Assembly (NCBI GenBank): GCA_026391555.1
Contig: JAPLEB010000039.1
Coordinates: 1 to 64,000 of the forward strand
DNA from: Bacteroidia bacterium
GTDB taxonomy: Bacteria; Bacteroidota; Bacteroidia; Bacteroidales; VadinHA17
Direction: 5' to 3'
DNA length: 64,000 nucleotides
Of this stretch, positions 9,332 to 21,590 are shown piece after piece. Each line of letters starts with the position of its first letter. Within the stretch, counting starts at the first letter, position 1. The translations under genes were made by a program, and so were the position numbers. Below the pieces are notes generated by a model, which saw nothing but the letters and a program-made list of their open reading frames with translations, made no database searches and was not told the DNA's origin.

Positions 9332-12300
9332 TTGGGATCAGGGATATCATATAAAAATATTCTGGCATTTTCGTATCTTGTACTATTTGCTTCTTTTCTC
9401 TTAAGGCCCACAGAAGCAAATAGTCAGATTGCTTTGAAAGCAAATGGGGCAGCAGATACAACCGGCAGAACTGTTTTAAAATTAAAGGATAATTCCGGAA
9501 TTCCCTGGGAATCGAAACAGAAGGCTCCGCTTTTCCTCGATAATCCATCAAATATAAAATCATCAGTAATTTATAACCCGGATAAGAACGAATACATTCT
9601 TTATCAGAAAATAGGTGCTTTCGATTATCGCGCACCTGTCCATTTGAGTCCTGAAGAATTCCGGAAATATGAGTATAGCAGAGCAATGCGCGATTACTGG
9701 CAATCGCGCATCTCCGGAGAGGAATCAGGTTTCAGGTCAACACTAATCCCTCAGATCGAAATCGGTGGCGCTGCATTCGATAAGATATTCGGCAGCAACA
9801 CGATAAATATTATCCCGCAGGGGTCGGCTGAGCTGATCTTTGGGATTAATATTTCACGGACTGAAAACCCCACACTTTCAGAAAAACTCAGAACGATACC
9901 AACTTTCGATTTCAAGGAAAAAATTCAGATGAATGTCACTGGTACAATTGGTGACAAAATGCAGCTGGGTGTCAACTATAACACCGACGCCATGTTTGAA
10001 TTTGAGAACAGGACTAAACTACAATATGCAGGTAAGGAAGATGAAATACTGAAAAAAATTGAGGCTGGCGATGTTACACTTCCACTTACCGGGTCTCTGA
10101 TCACCGGAAGTTATAGTCTTTTCGGACTTAAGACAGAAATGCAATTCGGGAAGCTTACCATTACAACAGTGCTTTCGCAGCAAAAGGGACAATCATCAGT
10201 AATTGATGTTAAGGGAGGCGCTCAATTAACAGATTTTGATATGTATGCCGATGAATATGAAGCAAACCGGCATTTCTTTCTTTCACAATATTTCAGGGAT
10301 ACTTATGATGCGGCATTGAAGAACCTTCCGGTCGTTAGTTCAGGAATTAGCATTGAGCGTATCGAAGTCTGGGTCACAAATAAATCAAGCCGTTTTGAGG
10401 AAGCCAGCAACAGGAATATAGTTGCTTTTATGGATCTTGCTGAAAACGAAAACCATATTTTCAATACAATACCGGCATTTCAACAATCCCCGGGCACAAT
10501 GATATATCCTGACAATAATACTAATAAATTGTATGAGCAGCTTACTACCGGATATGAATTGATACGGGATGTTGACCAGGTTACCAATGTTTTTGACCCT
10601 TTATATCCCGGATTTCAAATAGGGCGGGATTTTGAAAAGATTGAGAACGCCAGAAAATTAAATGAAAGAGAATATGATTTCAACAGACAGTTAGGGTATA
10701 TTTCGTTGAACACAGCCCTGAATACAGATGAGGTTCTGGCTGTTGCCTATGAATATACTCTTGGAGGTCAGGTATATAAAGTAGGAGAATTTTCAACCGA
10801 CGGAATCAGCGCACCTCAAGCCCTGATACTTAAACTTCTTAAGGGTACTACATTAAGCCCAAAGCTGCCTACATGGAACCTGATGATGAAGAACATATAT
10901 TCTCTTGGTTCCGGGAAACTGGAAGAAAAAGACTTTGAATTGAACATTCTTTACCAGGACGATAACACAGGTAATTCAATCAACTACCTTCCTGAAGGGA
11001 AACTTGCAGACCAGATACTCCTTCAGGTTCTGGGGCTCGATAATCTTAATTCCCAGCTTGACAGGGAACCAGATGGCTTCTTTGATTTCATTGATGGTGT
11101 TACTGTAATGATCGACAGGGGGAAAATTATTTTTCCTGTTATTGAACCATTTGGGAGCTATCTTAATAAGAAGATTGTTGATCCAAAATTAGTAAGCAAA
11201 TATGTCTTTCAGGAGCTTTATGATTCAACCCAGACGGTTGCCCGGCAGATGGCTGAAAAAAACAAATTCATACTGCAAGGACAGTACTCATCTGAGTCAG
11301 GTTCTGAGATAAGGCTTAATGCAACGAGTATACCGCAAGGTGGGGTTAAGGTTACTGCAGGTGGAGTTCCTCTGACTGAAAACACTGATTATACCGTAGA
11401 TTATAATATGGGTGTGGTGCGAATTATTAACAGTGCTCTTATTGAATCACAAACACCGATTCAGGTTTCACTTGAAAGCAATCAGTTTTTCGGATTCCAG
11501 ACAAAAACACTTGTTGGCACACATCTCGATTACAGAGCTTCAGATAACTTCAATATAGGTGGAACAATTCTTCACCTTACAGAAAGGCCATATACACAGA
11601 AAGTCAACTTTGGAGAAGAACCTATTTCAAATACAATCTGGGGATTAAATACTTCTTATAAGACTGAATCGCAATTACTCACAAAAATTATTGATAAAAT
11701 ACCCCTTCTCGACACAAAAGCTCCTTCAGCATTTTCCTTTTTTGGTGAGTTTGCTAACCTGATCCCGGGTCATTCAAAAGCAATATCAAATGCAGGGAAT
11801 TCATATATCGATGATTTTGAAGCCAGTGAAATACCCCTCGACCTTAAATCATTTAATGCATGGACGATTGCCAGTATTCCGCAGGGACAGGATCTGCTTT
11901 TCCCCGAAGCCAGGTTTAATAACAATCTTGTGAGCGGATTTAACAGGGCTAAATTAGCCTGGTATGTAATAGACCCTCTTTTTTTACGTAACGGATCATC
12001 AACCCCTGATTATATTAAGCAACATCCTGAAGAACAATCGAGCCATTTTGTAAGAGAGATATACGAAAATGAAATTTTCCCATATAAAGAAAGCCCCAGC
12101 GGAATACCTACTAATATAACCGTTTTAAACCTTGCATATTATCCTGGTGAAAAAGGGTCTTATAACTACGATACTGACGCTGGCTTGTACTCTGAAGGGA
12201 TGAACACAAACGGGAAGCTTAATGATCCGAAATCGAGATGGGGCGGTATAATGAGAGAAGTACTGACCAGTGATTTCGAAACTGCTAATATTCAATATGT

Positions 12301-15300
12301 TAAATTCTGGGTGATGGATCCCTTTGTTGAAAATGCCGGTGGTGATGGTGGCGATCTGTATATTAACTTAGGGAATATTTCTGAAGATATTTTGCGCGAT
12401 TCAAGAAAAAGCTTTGAAAACGGGTTACCCGGTTCTTCTGTTCTCAAAAATATTGATACTACAGCATGGGGAAGAGTACCCAATGTTCAGGCTGTTGTCC
12501 ATGCCTTCGATAATGAACTTGAATCGAGGTTGTACCAGGATGTAGGCCTCGATGGCCTCAGGAACCAGGATGAACAGTCCTTTTTTGCGGATTATATTCA
12601 GAAGGCATTGCTTATCACAAGCCCTGAAACCCAAAAAGAGATTTTAGACGACCCGTCAGGCGATGATTTTCATTATTTCAGGGGATCAGATTATGATATC
12701 CGGCAATTAGGGATACTCGACAGGTATAAAAAATATAATGGACAGGAGGGCAACTCTCCAACTTCGGAAATGTCGAAAGAATCTTATCCGACATCAGGTT
12801 CTACTTTGCCTGACATGGAAGATATAAACCGCGATAATACATTAAGTGAAACGGAGAGTTATTATCAGTATAAAGTCAGCATGAGGCCTGAAGATCTCAA
12901 AGTCGGATCAAATTATATTGTTGATGAAATTGAGTATACATACAGAAAGCCGACAGGTGATTCTAAAGTGAAATGGTATCAATTTAAAATTCCCATAACG
13001 GATTATCAGAAAGTTGTTGGACCTATAAAAGACTTTAAATCAATACGTTTTATGCGGCTGTTTCTTCGGGATTTCAGCGAACCTGTTATTATGCGATTCG
13101 CGAAACTTGATCTTGTAAGAGCTGAATGGAGGAAATACAATATTTCATTTATGGAAGGTGGCGAAAGGGTTACAGTGCCTGAGGCCACCGATGGGACATT
13201 TGAAATAAGTTCGGTTAGTATTGAGGAAAATTCGGGGAAAGAACCAGTCAATTATGTTTTACCACCCGGATTTGACAGGATTACTGATCCTCAGAATCCC
13301 CAATTGAGGCAGCTTAATGAACAGGCTATGGTTCTTAAGGTTCAGAATCTTGAAGACGGGGATGCCCGTGCTGCTTTCAGAAATGTGGATCTCGATATAA
13401 GACAATACCGCAGACTGAGAATGGAGGTTCATGCTGAAGCCATGATTGGACAGCCCTTACAGAATGATGAACTGACAGCATTTATAAGGATCGGATCGGA
13501 TTACAAGGGAAATTTTTATGAGTACGAGATTCCTTTAAAACTAACACTGCCAGGCCGGTATGATAATAAACTGGATAAGGCCAGGGAAGAGGTGTGGCCT
13601 GTTGAGAATACCTTTGATATAGATCTGTCTGTTTTACAGGATGCCAAGCAGGAACGCAACAGGCAAATGCAGGAACCCGGATCATCATTAAGTGTTTCCG
13701 ATGTCTTTGTTTATCCGCATGGAGGTGCCAGGGTTTCAGTTTCCGGTAACCCTAATCTGAGTAATGTGAGAGTCATCATGATAGGGGTGAGGAATCCTAT
13801 AAAAACCAGAAACCAGGTTGCAGATGATGGGAACCCCAAATATGGCGAAGTGTGGATCAATGAACTGCGCCTCAGCGATTTTATCGAAAACGGAGGGTGG
13901 GCCGCCAATGCGCATTTACAGGCTCGTCTTGCCGATCTGGGTACAGTTGATATGGTCGGGCAGACCAGCACTCCGGGGTGGGGGAGCATCGAGAAAAAGG
14001 TAAATGAACGGAGCAAGGAACAGATCATGAAGTATGATATTTCATCGAGCGTGGAGCTGGGAAAATTTTTCCCTGAAAAAATTGGTGTGAGGTTCCCTGT
14101 ATATGTTGGCTATTCAGAAACAAGGATCAAACCGCAATATAATCCCCTCGATCCCGATATCGCTTTAAAGGATGCCCTCGATGCAGCTATAAATCAAACT
14201 GTCAGAGATTCCATAAGGGCTATTTCGGAAGATTTTGCAAGGAGGAAGACAATCACAGTAAGCAATGCAGGTATAACAAAAAGGGGAGAAAAACCTCATG
14301 CATGGGACCTTGCAAACATTAGTTTGAACTACACTTATAACGAAATTTACAGCAGTAATACCAAAACTGAAATAAATCTTGAAAAGAATTACCGGGGAGG
14401 TATTAATTATAATTTCGAAGCACAACCAGCTAATGTAATGCCCTTTAAAAATGTGAGATTTTTAAATTCCCCGGTTTTAAGGCTTATTAAGGATTTTAAT
14501 TTTTACATTTTTCCAAAAAGCTTATCATTCCGGACCGATTTGAATCGATTCTATAATGAAATAAAAACAAGGAATATAAACAACCCTTACCTGAAGGTTA
14601 ACCCTTCTTTCAGAAAAGATTTTGAATGGAGCAGGATTTATGATTTCAAATATGATGTTACCCGGCAGTTAAAATTCGATTTTACGGCTACGAACCTTGC
14701 ACGGATTGATGAACCTTTTGGTGGTGTTGACAAAAAGAGGTATAGCGACATTTATGAGAACTGGCGCGATTCGGTAATGGTTAATCTGAGGAATTTCGGC
14801 AGAACAACTACCTATAATCATGTTATTAGTGCTACTTATACAATTCCCGTGAATAAGCTTCCTCTGCTTTCGTGGGTAAATGCTAATGCCCGGTATGGTT
14901 CGGATTATACATGGCTTGCAGGTCCTCTTTTCCCCGACAGCATGAATATCAACCTGGGGAACTCAATAAAAAATCATAATGAGCTGACATTGACTGCAAT
15001 GGCTAACATGTCAACACTATACGATAAATCGAAATTTCTTAAAAAAATAGAAAATAATACGCGACCCGATGCCGCTAAGAGAATGAAGGGTGAATTAATA
15101 ACCGTTACTTATGCGAAGGATAATGTAAACCTCAAAGCGAACTCTGTTAAGGCAATTTATCATAATCTTAATACAAAGGATGTAAAAGTTAAGATAGTTG
15201 GTAAGAATGGAGTAGAAGTTAAAGGAAAAATGGAAGTTGTCAATGAGAACAGGGTTAATTTCACAGCGGCAGAACAGGCTGATAGTACCCGGGTGTCAGT

Positions 15301-16768
15301 TGAAGGGATGGTTAAGAAAAACCGTAATCCGCTTATCGTTACAGGAGAATATCTGGTAAGAGCGATAATGGGAGTAAGGTCCGTAAGTTTGACTTATACA
15401 TCTGCCCAGGGTCAATTCCTTCCGGGATATACCCCTGAAACAAAATACCTGGGGATGTCAAACTTTAATGATATCCTTGCCCCCGGCTGGCCATTTATTC
15501 TTGGATACAGTGATAAAAACTTTTTTGATAAAGCTGTAACAAATGGATGGCTTTCAAAAGATTCTTTGCTTAATACCCCGGCATTGTACAATAATAAGCT
15601 CGACCTGTCATTACGAAGTCTTATTGAACCCTTTCCTGGTTTGAGGATTGATGTCAATGCCGACAGAAGATTTTTACAAGACGTGAGTTCTTATTATGTT
15701 GCAGATTATAATGGAAACTTTCCCGATAGTACCCGCAATCGTATTATATCGGGAAACTTCTCCATATCAGTTATTTCGTGGGGTACTGCTTTCGAAAAGA
15801 TTTCAAAGAATAATGATTATGTATCTCCAACATTTGAAGCTTTTAAGGATAACTCCATTATTATATCGGAAAGGAGAGCCGCGGAAAGACAGAAGATTGA
15901 TCCGGGTTATGACCCTGATATTGATCCATTAACCGGTAACCCCATTGAAGGGCCATTTAAAAGCGGGTATGGGAATACCTCAAGAGAAGTTTTGATACCG
16001 GCATTCATTGCTGCATATACAAAATCAAATCCCAGAAAAGTGGGACTTGAAACATTCCCCTCAGCTTTAAGAATGATGCCAAACTGGAGAATAAATTTTG
16101 ATGGATTGTCGAAGTTCGAGTTTGTTCAAAGAACATTCAGATCGGTAAGCATAACGCATCAGTACAGAAGCATATATCAGATCGGTTCATATACCACAAA
16201 CATGAGCTATGAGGTCGATGGCAGCGGCATAAACAGTATCAGGGACCTTCAGAACAATTATATTCAGCAATATGAAATTAATGTTGTGACGATCAGCGAA
16301 CAATTCAGTCCTCTGATAAATGTGGACATGAACTGGAAAAACAGCCTAACAACAAGGTTTGAATGGAAAAAGTCGCGGACGATTTCCCTTAATCTGACCA
16401 GTAATCAGATTGCTGATGCACGAATAAATGAATTAATTATCGGTGCGGGCTACCGGTTTGATGATGTACAGATAATTCTCAGAACAGGTGGCGGACAGAG
16501 GGCTCTGAAAAGCGATCTGAATCTGCGACTCGATCTTTCGTTTCGCGATAATAAAACACTTGCCAGGAAGTTGGTCGAGAATGTTAATCAACCGGTAGTA
16601 GGACAGAAGCTATTTACTATAGGTACAAGTGCTGATTATGTTCTCAGCGACAGGTTTAATCTTCATATCTTCGCCGATCATAGTATGAATAATCCGTTCG
16701 TTGCAAATACTTTTCCAACATCGAACACTAACTTCGGTTTCAGTCTTAAGTTCACACTTATTCAATAG
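9332..16768 (+). CDS. sprA: Cell surface/outer membrane protein SprA (type IX secretion/gliding motility)
   Basis: 2478 aa; signal peptide; repeated SprA-type segments (e.g. SYIDDFEASEIPLDLKS, VWINELRLSDF); TTG start. Confidence 0.95.
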   Translation: MGSGISYKNILAFSYLVLFASFLLRPTEANSQIALKANGAADTTGRTVLKLKDNSGIPWESKQKAPLFLDNPSNIKSSVIYNPDKNEYILYQKIGAFDYRAPVHLSPEEFRKYEYSRAMRDYWQSRISGEESGFRSTLIPQIEIGGAAFDKIFGSNTINIIPQGSAELIFGINISRTENPTLSEKLRTIPTFDFKEKIQMNVTGTIGDKMQLGVNYNTDAMFEFENRTKLQYAGKEDEILKKIEAGDVTLPLTGSLITGSYSLFGLKTEMQFGKLTITTVLSQQKGQSSVIDVKGGAQLTDFDMYADEYEANRHFFLSQYFRDTYDAALKNLPVVSSGISIERIEVWVTNKSSRFEEASNRNIVAFMDLAENENHIFNTIPAFQQSPGTMIYPDNNTNKLYEQLTTGYELIRDVDQVTNVFDPLYPGFQIGRDFEKIENARKLNEREYDFNRQLGYISLNTALNTDEVLAVAYEYTLGGQVYKVGEFSTDGISAPQALILKLLKGTTLSPKLPTWNLMMKNIYSLGSGKLEEKDFELNILYQDDNTGNSINYLPEGKLADQILLQVLGLDNLNSQLDREPDGFFDFIDGVTVMIDRGKIIFPVIEPFGSYLNKKIVDPKLVSKYVFQELYDSTQTVARQMAEKNKFILQGQYSSESGSEIRLNATSIPQGGVKVTAGGVPLTENTDYTVDYNMGVVRIINSALIESQTPIQVSLESNQFFGFQTKTLVGTHLDYRASDNFNIGGTILHLTERPYTQKVNFGEEPISNTIWGLNTSYKTESQLLTKIIDKIPLLDTKAPSAFSFFGEFANLIPGHSKAISNAGNSYIDDFEASEIPLDLKSFNAWTIASIPQGQDLLFPEARFNNNLVSGFNRAKLAWYVIDPLFLRNGSSTPDYIKQHPEEQSSHFVREIYENEIFPYKESPSGIPTNITVLNLAYYPGEKGSYNYDTDAGLYSEGMNTNGKLNDPKSRWGGIMREVLTSDFETANIQYVKFWVMDPFVENAGGDGGDLYINLGNISEDILRDSRKSFENGLPGSSVLKNIDTTAWGRVPNVQAVVHAFDNELESRLYQDVGLDGLRNQDEQSFFADYIQKALLITSPETQKEILDDPSGDDFHYFRGSDYDIRQLGILDRYKKYNGQEGNSPTSEMSKESYPTSGSTLPDMEDINRDNTLSETESYYQYKVSMRPEDLKVGSNYIVDEIEYTYRKPTGDSKVKWYQFKIPITDYQKVVGPIKDFKSIRFMRLFLRDFSEPVIMRFAKLDLVRAEWRKYNISFMEGGERVTVPEATDGTFEISSVSIEENSGKEPVNYVLPPGFDRITDPQNPQLRQLNEQAMVLKVQNLEDGDARAAFRNVDLDIRQYRRLRMEVHAEAMIGQPLQNDELTAFIRIGSDYKGNFYEYEIPLKLTLPGRYDNKLDKAREEVWPVENTFDIDLSVLQDAKQERNRQMQEPGSSLSVSDVFVYPHGGARVSVSGNPNLSNVRVIMIGVRNPIKTRNQVADDGNPKYGEVWINELRLSDFIENGGWAANAHLQARLADLGTVDMVGQTSTPGWGSIEKKVNERSKEQIMKYDISSSVELGKFFPEKIGVRFPVYVGYSETRIKPQYNPLDPDIALKDALDAAINQTVRDSIRAISEDFARRKTITVSNAGITKRGEKPHAWDLANISLNYTYNEIYSSNTKTEINLEKNYRGGINYNFEAQPANVMPFKNVRFLNSPVLRLIKDFNFYIFPKSLSFRTDLNRFYNEIKTRNINNPYLKVNPSFRKDFEWSRIYDFKYDVTRQLKFDFTATNLARIDEPFGGVDKKRYSDIYENWRDSVMVNLRNFGRTTTYNHVISATYTIPVNKLPLLSWVNANARYGSDYTWLAGPLFPDSMNINLGNSIKNHNELTLTAMANMSTLYDKSKFLKKIENNTRPDAAKRMKGELITVTYAKDNVNLKANSVKAIYHNLNTKDVKVKIVGKNGVEVKGKMEVVNENRVNFTAAEQADSTRVSVEGMVKKNRNPLIVTGEYLVRAIMGVRSVSLTYTSAQGQFLPGYTPETKYLGMSNFNDILAPGWPFILGYSDKNFFDKAVTNGWLSKDSLLNTPALYNNKLDLSLRSLIEPFPGLRIDVNADRRFLQDVSSYYVADYNGNFPDSTRNRIISGNFSISVISWGTAFEKISKNNDYVSPTFEAFKDNSIIISERRAAERQKIDPGYDPDIDPLTGNPIEGPFKSGYGNTSREVLIPAFIAAYTKSNPRKVGLETFPSALRMMPNWRINFDGLSKFEFVQRTFRSVSITHQYRSIYQIGSYTTNMSYEVDGSGINSIRDLQNNYIQQYEINVVTISEQFSPLINVDMNWKNSLTTRFEWKKSRTISLNLTSNQIADARINELIIGAGYRFDDVQIILRTGGGQRALKSDLNLRLDLSFRDNKTLARKLVENVNQPVVGQKLFTIGTSADYVLSDRFNLHIFADHSMNNPFVANTFPTSNTNFGFSLKFTLIQ

Positions 16769-16899
16769 ATGAAAGTTCTGTCTTTGCAATTCAAAAAAAG
16801 ACATCTATCACCTTGAATAAATAAAAAAAATCTCTATTTTTAGCATTCTTAAAAGAAGGCAGAAATGAATTTTATTAATTTTCTTAAACCATCTCAGAA

Positions 16900-17274
16900 A
16901 TGAACGTTCCGGTAAATTTATTGTACACCAAAGACCATGAGTGGCTTCGCGTTGAAGGAAACTTGGGTTATGTCGGCATTACTGATTTTGCACAAGGTGA
17001 GTTAGGTGATATTGTTTTCCTGGAAATTGAAACCATCGGTGAGACACTCAATAAAGAAGATGTATTTGGTACTATCGAAGCAGTAAAAACAGTATCAGAT
17101 ATGTTTATGCCTGTTAGCGGAGTGATACTTGAAGTTAATCCTGAACTTGAAGTGAAACCAGATGTTGTAAATAAAGATCCTTATGGCAAGGGATGGATGG
17201 TGAAGGTCAGGATCAGCAATCTTTCTGAAGTCAACGACCTTCTTACAGCTGAAAAGTATACAGCTCTGTTATAG
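16900..17274 (+). CDS. gcvH: Glycine cleavage system H protein
   Basis: [24 protein letters not shown]-like [11 protein letters not shown] lipoyl site. Confidence 0.97.
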   Translation: MNVPVNLLYTKDHEWLRVEGNLGYVGITDFAQGELGDIVFLEIETIGETLNKEDVFGTIEAVKTVSDMFMPVSGVILEVNPELEVKPDVVNKDPYGKGWMVKVRISNLSEVNDLLTAEKYTALL

Positions 17275-20271
17275 TGTCTTTTTAACTTCAAATTCCTGGT
17301 AACCTTCAACAACATCACCAACTTTTATGTCGTTGAAATTATGGATGTTAAGTCCACATTCATATCCTCCTACAACTTCTTTCACATCATCCTTAAAGCG
17401 TTTGAGTGATCCAAGTTCCCCGGTATAAATTACAATACCATCGCGAATGATCCTGACCCTGGTATTCCTTGTAATTTTTCCCTCTTTAACATAACAACCT
17501 GCTACTGTTCCGACTTTTGTGACTTTAAATATTTCACGTATTTCAAGTGTAGCTATAATCTCCTCTTTAACTTCCGGCATGAGCATTCCTTCCATTGCTG
17601 ATCTTATTTCCTCAATGGCATTGTAGATGATGGAATAGAGGCGTATATCAATCTCTTCTTTTTCAGCAAGTTTACGTGCACTTAAAGAGGGCCGTACCTG
17701 GAACCCGACTATAATAGCGTTCGATGCTGCTGCAAGGAGAATATCCGATTCAGATATCTGTCCAACAGCTTTATGAATGATGTTAAGCTGAATCTCAGGA
17801 GCTGAGAGTTTTATGAGGGAGTCGCTTAATGCTTCTACGGAACCGTCAACATCGCCTTTTACAATAATGTTAAGTTCCTGGAAATTACCGATAGCGATTC
17901 TTCGTCCTATTTCATCAAGAGTAATATGTTTCTGAGTACGAAGACCCTGTTCCCTTTGAAGTTGAGCTCTTTTTGTTGCAATATCTTTTGCCTCACGGTC
18001 GCTCTCCATCACGTTAAATTTATCACCTGCTTGCGGAGCGCCGTTTAATCCCAATATAAGGGTAGGAGTAGCAGGACCAACCACTTCAACCTTGTGTCCT
18101 CTTTCGTTGTACATTGCTTTTATATGTCCAAAGCAGCTGCCAGCCAGCATAATATCACCAATTCTGAGTGTTCCGGCTTTAACCAGTACAGTAGCTGTAA
18201 ATCCCCTTCCTTTATCAAGAGATGATTCAATAACTGTTCCAATAGCTGGTTTGTCGGGATTTGCTTTAAGATCAAGCATCTCAGCTTCAAGAAGGATCTT
18301 ATCGAGAAGAAGATCAATATTGAGTCCGCTCTTGGCCGATATCTCCTGCGACTGATACTTGCCTCCCCAGTCTTCAACCAGGTAGTTCATTGTTGCCAAA
18401 GCCTCTTTTATCTTATCGGGATTTGAAGTCGGCTTATCAATTTTGTTGATAGCGAATATTATTGGAACTCCGGCCGCGGAAGCATGATTGATAGCTTCGA
18501 TAGTTTGGGGCATTACTCCATCGTCTGCCGCAACAACAATAATTGCAATATCAGTGATTTGTGCACCCCTGGCACGCATAGCCGTAAATGCCTCATGTCC
18601 AGGGGTATCGAGGAATGTTATCTGACGACCGTCTTCAAGGATAACGCCATACGCACCGATATGCTGAGTAATACCTCCTGCTTCACCGGCAATCACATTG
18701 GTATTCCGGATATAGTCAAGCAACTTTGTTTTACCATGGTCAACATGCCCCATCACGGTAACGATCGGGGGCCTTGGCTTAAGATCTTCCTCTTTATCTT
18801 CCACTTCCCTTACAGCTTCCTGTAATTCCGCACTGACAAATTCCACCTTGAAACCAAATTCATCAGCAAGAAGGGCCATTGTTTCAGCATCGAGACGCTG
18901 GTTGATAGAGACAAAAAGCCCAAGATTCATACATGTGGAAATGATATCAGTAACCGGGATATTCATCATCGATGCCAGTTCATTAACTGACACGAATTCC
19001 GTTACTTTAAGAATATTCTTATCCTGTTCTATCTTATCAACTACCTCTTGATGTTTTTGACTTATAGCCTCTCTTTTATCTCTTCTGTACCTTGAACCCT
19101 TTGATTTACCTTTTGTTGTGAGTTTGGCAAGCGTCTCTTTTATCTGCTTCTGAACCTCATCATCATTTACTTCAGCCCTCACGGGTCTTTTTTTAACAAC
19201 CTTTTTAGCGCCTGGCTTATCTTTTTTATCAGAAGGTATAGGTTTGACGACAGGTGTTCCCTCTTTTTCTTTCAGTATTCTCTTTCTTCTCTTCTTTCTC
19301 CGGAAATCGGAATCGCTGCTTAACCTTACAGGCTGAAATGGAGTAGTTTTCTTTTTCTCTTCCACAGGCAAATCTATTCTCCCGACAACTCTTGGTCCTG
19401 CCAGCTTTTTAAAATCTGTTTTATAAAGAGCAACAATATCCTCTTCCGGTTCCGGAATAAGAATGTCATAAATTGAATCTTCAACAAGGAGCTCTTCAAT
19501 CAACAGTTCAGGAATAATTTCTTCGATAATATCCGGTTCTTTCTTCCCGGCTGTCTTCGTTTCTTTCTGATTAAGATTATCTTTTACTTTGCTTTTCTCT
19601 TTTGCTGTATCTTCAGGTTTCTCTTTCTGCTTCTCTTTTTTTATTGGTTTAGTGTCTTTAGCAATTGCACCGAGGTCAATTTTACCGACAATATGAAGAT
19701 CAATATTTGTCTTAGATTTTTTTTCTTTAAAGGGAGTTGTGGCGACAGGCGTTTTCTGTTCAGGTTCAGTCTTTTCCTTTTCAGTTTTTTCATCTTCGGC
19801 GTGATGTACTGAAGGCTTCTGCACAGATTCTTCCATGAGAGGAACAGCCTTTTCAACCTTTGGCTTTAATGTCTGTTCAAGATCAATTTTCCCAACAAGT
19901 TTTATATCAGGTTTTTTGATTTCAGTCTTGATATCTACTGTTGTCTTAATTCCTGAAGAATCTTTAACAAGTACATCATCATCCCTTTCAGAATCTTCAG
20001 TATCAATTTTCCCTGAAAAATCATCAATAGAAACAGATTCCTTTTTCCTGTGGAGATCTTTAAGGATGAGTTTTTCAGATTCTTTTTTTACGCTGATATC
20101 TGTACTATATTCTTTTACAAGCAAAATATAAGCTTCATGCGGAAGTTTAGTATTTGGGTTGGGATCAAGATCAAATCCTTTTTTGTGCAGAAATTCCACA
20201 ATAGTGGATATTCCCACGTTGAATTCGTGGGCTGCTTTGCTTAATCTTGTACCCTTAATATCCTCTGTCAT
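17269..20271 (-). CDS. infB: Translation initiation factor IF-2
   Basis: 1000 aa; Lys/Glu-rich N-terminus, [41 protein letters not shown]. Confidence 0.98.
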   Translation of the reverse strand: MTEDIKGTRLSKAAHEFNVGISTIVEFLHKKGFDLDPNPNTKLPHEAYILLVKEYSTDISVKKESEKLILKDLHRKKESVSIDDFSGKIDTEDSERDDDVLVKDSSGIKTTVDIKTEIKKPDIKLVGKIDLEQTLKPKVEKAVPLMEESVQKPSVHHAEDEKTEKEKTEPEQKTPVATTPFKEKKSKTNIDLHIVGKIDLGAIAKDTKPIKKEKQKEKPEDTAKEKSKVKDNLNQKETKTAGKKEPDIIEEIIPELLIEELLVEDSIYDILIPEPEEDIVALYKTDFKKLAGPRVVGRIDLPVEEKKKTTPFQPVRLSSDSDFRRKKRRKRILKEKEGTPVVKPIPSDKKDKPGAKKVVKKRPVRAEVNDDEVQKQIKETLAKLTTKGKSKGSRYRRDKREAISQKHQEVVDKIEQDKNILKVTEFVSVNELASMMNIPVTDIISTCMNLGLFVSINQRLDAETMALLADEFGFKVEFVSAELQEAVREVEDKEEDLKPRPPIVTVMGHVDHGKTKLLDYIRNTNVIAGEAGGITQHIGAYGVILEDGRQITFLDTPGHEAFTAMRARGAQITDIAIIVVAADDGVMPQTIEAINHASAAGVPIIFAINKIDKPTSNPDKIKEALATMNYLVEDWGGKYQSQEISAKSGLNIDLLLDKILLEAEMLDLKANPDKPAIGTVIESSLDKGRGFTATVLVKAGTLRIGDIMLAGSCFGHIKAMYNERGHKVEVVGPATPTLILGLNGAPQAGDKFNVMESDREAKDIATKRAQLQREQGLRTQKHITLDEIGRRIAIGNFQELNIIVKGDVDGSVEALSDSLIKLSAPEIQLNIIHKAVGQISESDILLAAASNAIIVGFQVRPSLSARKLAEKEEIDIRLYSIIYNAIEEIRSAMEGMLMPEVKEEIIATLEIREIFKVTKVGTVAGCYVKEGKITRNTRVRIIRDGIVIYTGELGSLKRFKDDVKEVVGGYECGLNIHNFNDIKVGDVVEGYQEFEVKKTL

Positions 20272-20330
20272 AAATATGCCTCACCTTTATTAAAACTTCA
20301 AAAACAACCTGATTATGAATAGTTTATATC

Positions 20331-21569
20331 TTATTCAAATTCGGCCCGGAGGATATTAACAACCTCTTTAACGGTTTCTTCTTCAAGATCAGTTCTTTTA
20401 ACAAGGTCACTGATTGAAAGGTTCAAAACGCTCCTTGCAGTATCACAACCGATAGCCTTGAGTTCTTCGATGATCCAATCTTCAATTTCATCACCAAATT
20501 CGTCAAGATTAACATCTTCCTCATCTTCTCCACCTGGTTCCCTGTAAACATCAATCTCGTAGCCGGTAAGCTGGCTTGCAAGCTTAATATTCAGGCCTCC
20601 TTTACCGATTGCAAGCGATACTTCATTTGGCTTCAGATATATTTGAGCTCTCTTCGTCTCTTCAACAAGTTTGATAGATGTAATCTTTGCCGGGCTGAGT
20701 GCCCTCTGGATAAAGAGCTGATTGTTGGAAGTATAGTTGATCACATCAATGTTTTCGTTACGCAATTCCCTTACAATACCGTGTATCCTTGAACCTTTCA
20801 TTCCTACACATGCACCAACCGGATCGATTCTCTCGTCGTACGACTCAACAGCTACCTTGGCACGCTCTCCGGGTACCCTTACGATATTTTTAATGGTAAT
20901 AAGACCATCAAAAATTTCAGGAACTTCCAGCTCAAATAACCGTTCAAGGAATACCGGTGATGTACGGCTGAGAATGATAAAGGGAGTATTGTTTCTCATT
21001 TCAACCTTGATTACCACGGCCCTTATTGAATCTCCTTTACGAAAATGATCGGAAGGAATCTGTTCGCTTTTGGGCAAAATAAGTTCATTACCATCATCGT
21101 CGAGAACAAGGATCTCTCTCTTCCAAACCTGGTAAACTTCTCCGGTAACTATTTCACCGATCCTGTCTTTGTACTTGATAAAGATATTATTCTTCTCAAG
21201 ATCGAGAATCCGCGCCGTAAGATTTTGTCTTAACGATAATATTGCTCTTCTTCCGAAGTCAAGAAATTTGACCTCATCAGACACCTCTTCGCCAACTTCA
21301 TAATCTTCATCTATCTCCTTGGCCTTTGAAAGAGGAATCTGGGTTATCGGATCAGTTAACTCCTCATCGTCAACAACAACCCTGTTCCTCCATATTTCAA
21401 AGTCACCTTTATCGATATTGACAATAATGTCAAAATTATCGGCTGAACCATACTTCTTGGCGAGCATGCTTCTGAATACATCTTCAAGAACGCTCATCAT
21501 AGTAGGCCGGTCAATATTTTTCAGCTCCTTAAATTCCGAAAAGGTGTCGATCAAATTAACATTTTCCAT
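20331..21569 (-). CDS. nusA: Transcription termination/antitermination factor NusA
   Basis: S1/KH domain sequence: GACVGMKGSRIHGIVRELRNENIDVI, LAIGKGGLNIKLASQLTGYEIDV. Confidence 0.97.
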   Translation of the reverse strand: MENVNLIDTFSEFKELKNIDRPTMMSVLEDVFRSMLAKKYGSADNFDIIVNIDKGDFEIWRNRVVVDDEELTDPITQIPLSKAKEIDEDYEVGEEVSDEVKFLDFGRRAILSLRQNLTARILDLEKNNIFIKYKDRIGEIVTGEVYQVWKREILVLDDDGNELILPKSEQIPSDHFRKGDSIRAVVIKVEMRNNTPFIILSRTSPVFLERLFELEVPEIFDGLITIKNIVRVPGERAKVAVESYDERIDPVGACVGMKGSRIHGIVRELRNENIDVINYTSNNQLFIQRALSPAKITSIKLVEETKRAQIYLKPNEVSLAIGKGGLNIKLASQLTGYEIDVYREPGGEDEEDVNLDEFGDEIEDWIIEELKAIGCDTARSVLNLSISDLVKRTDLEEETVKEVVNILRAEFE

Positions 21570-21590
21570 CTGGTGTAAACCTCTTAATTA

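Noticed and set aside
8806-9411. 201-aa minus-strand ORF
   Set aside because: Lies antisense to the well-supported ruvA; composition looks like a reverse-frame artefact and no family is recognisable.
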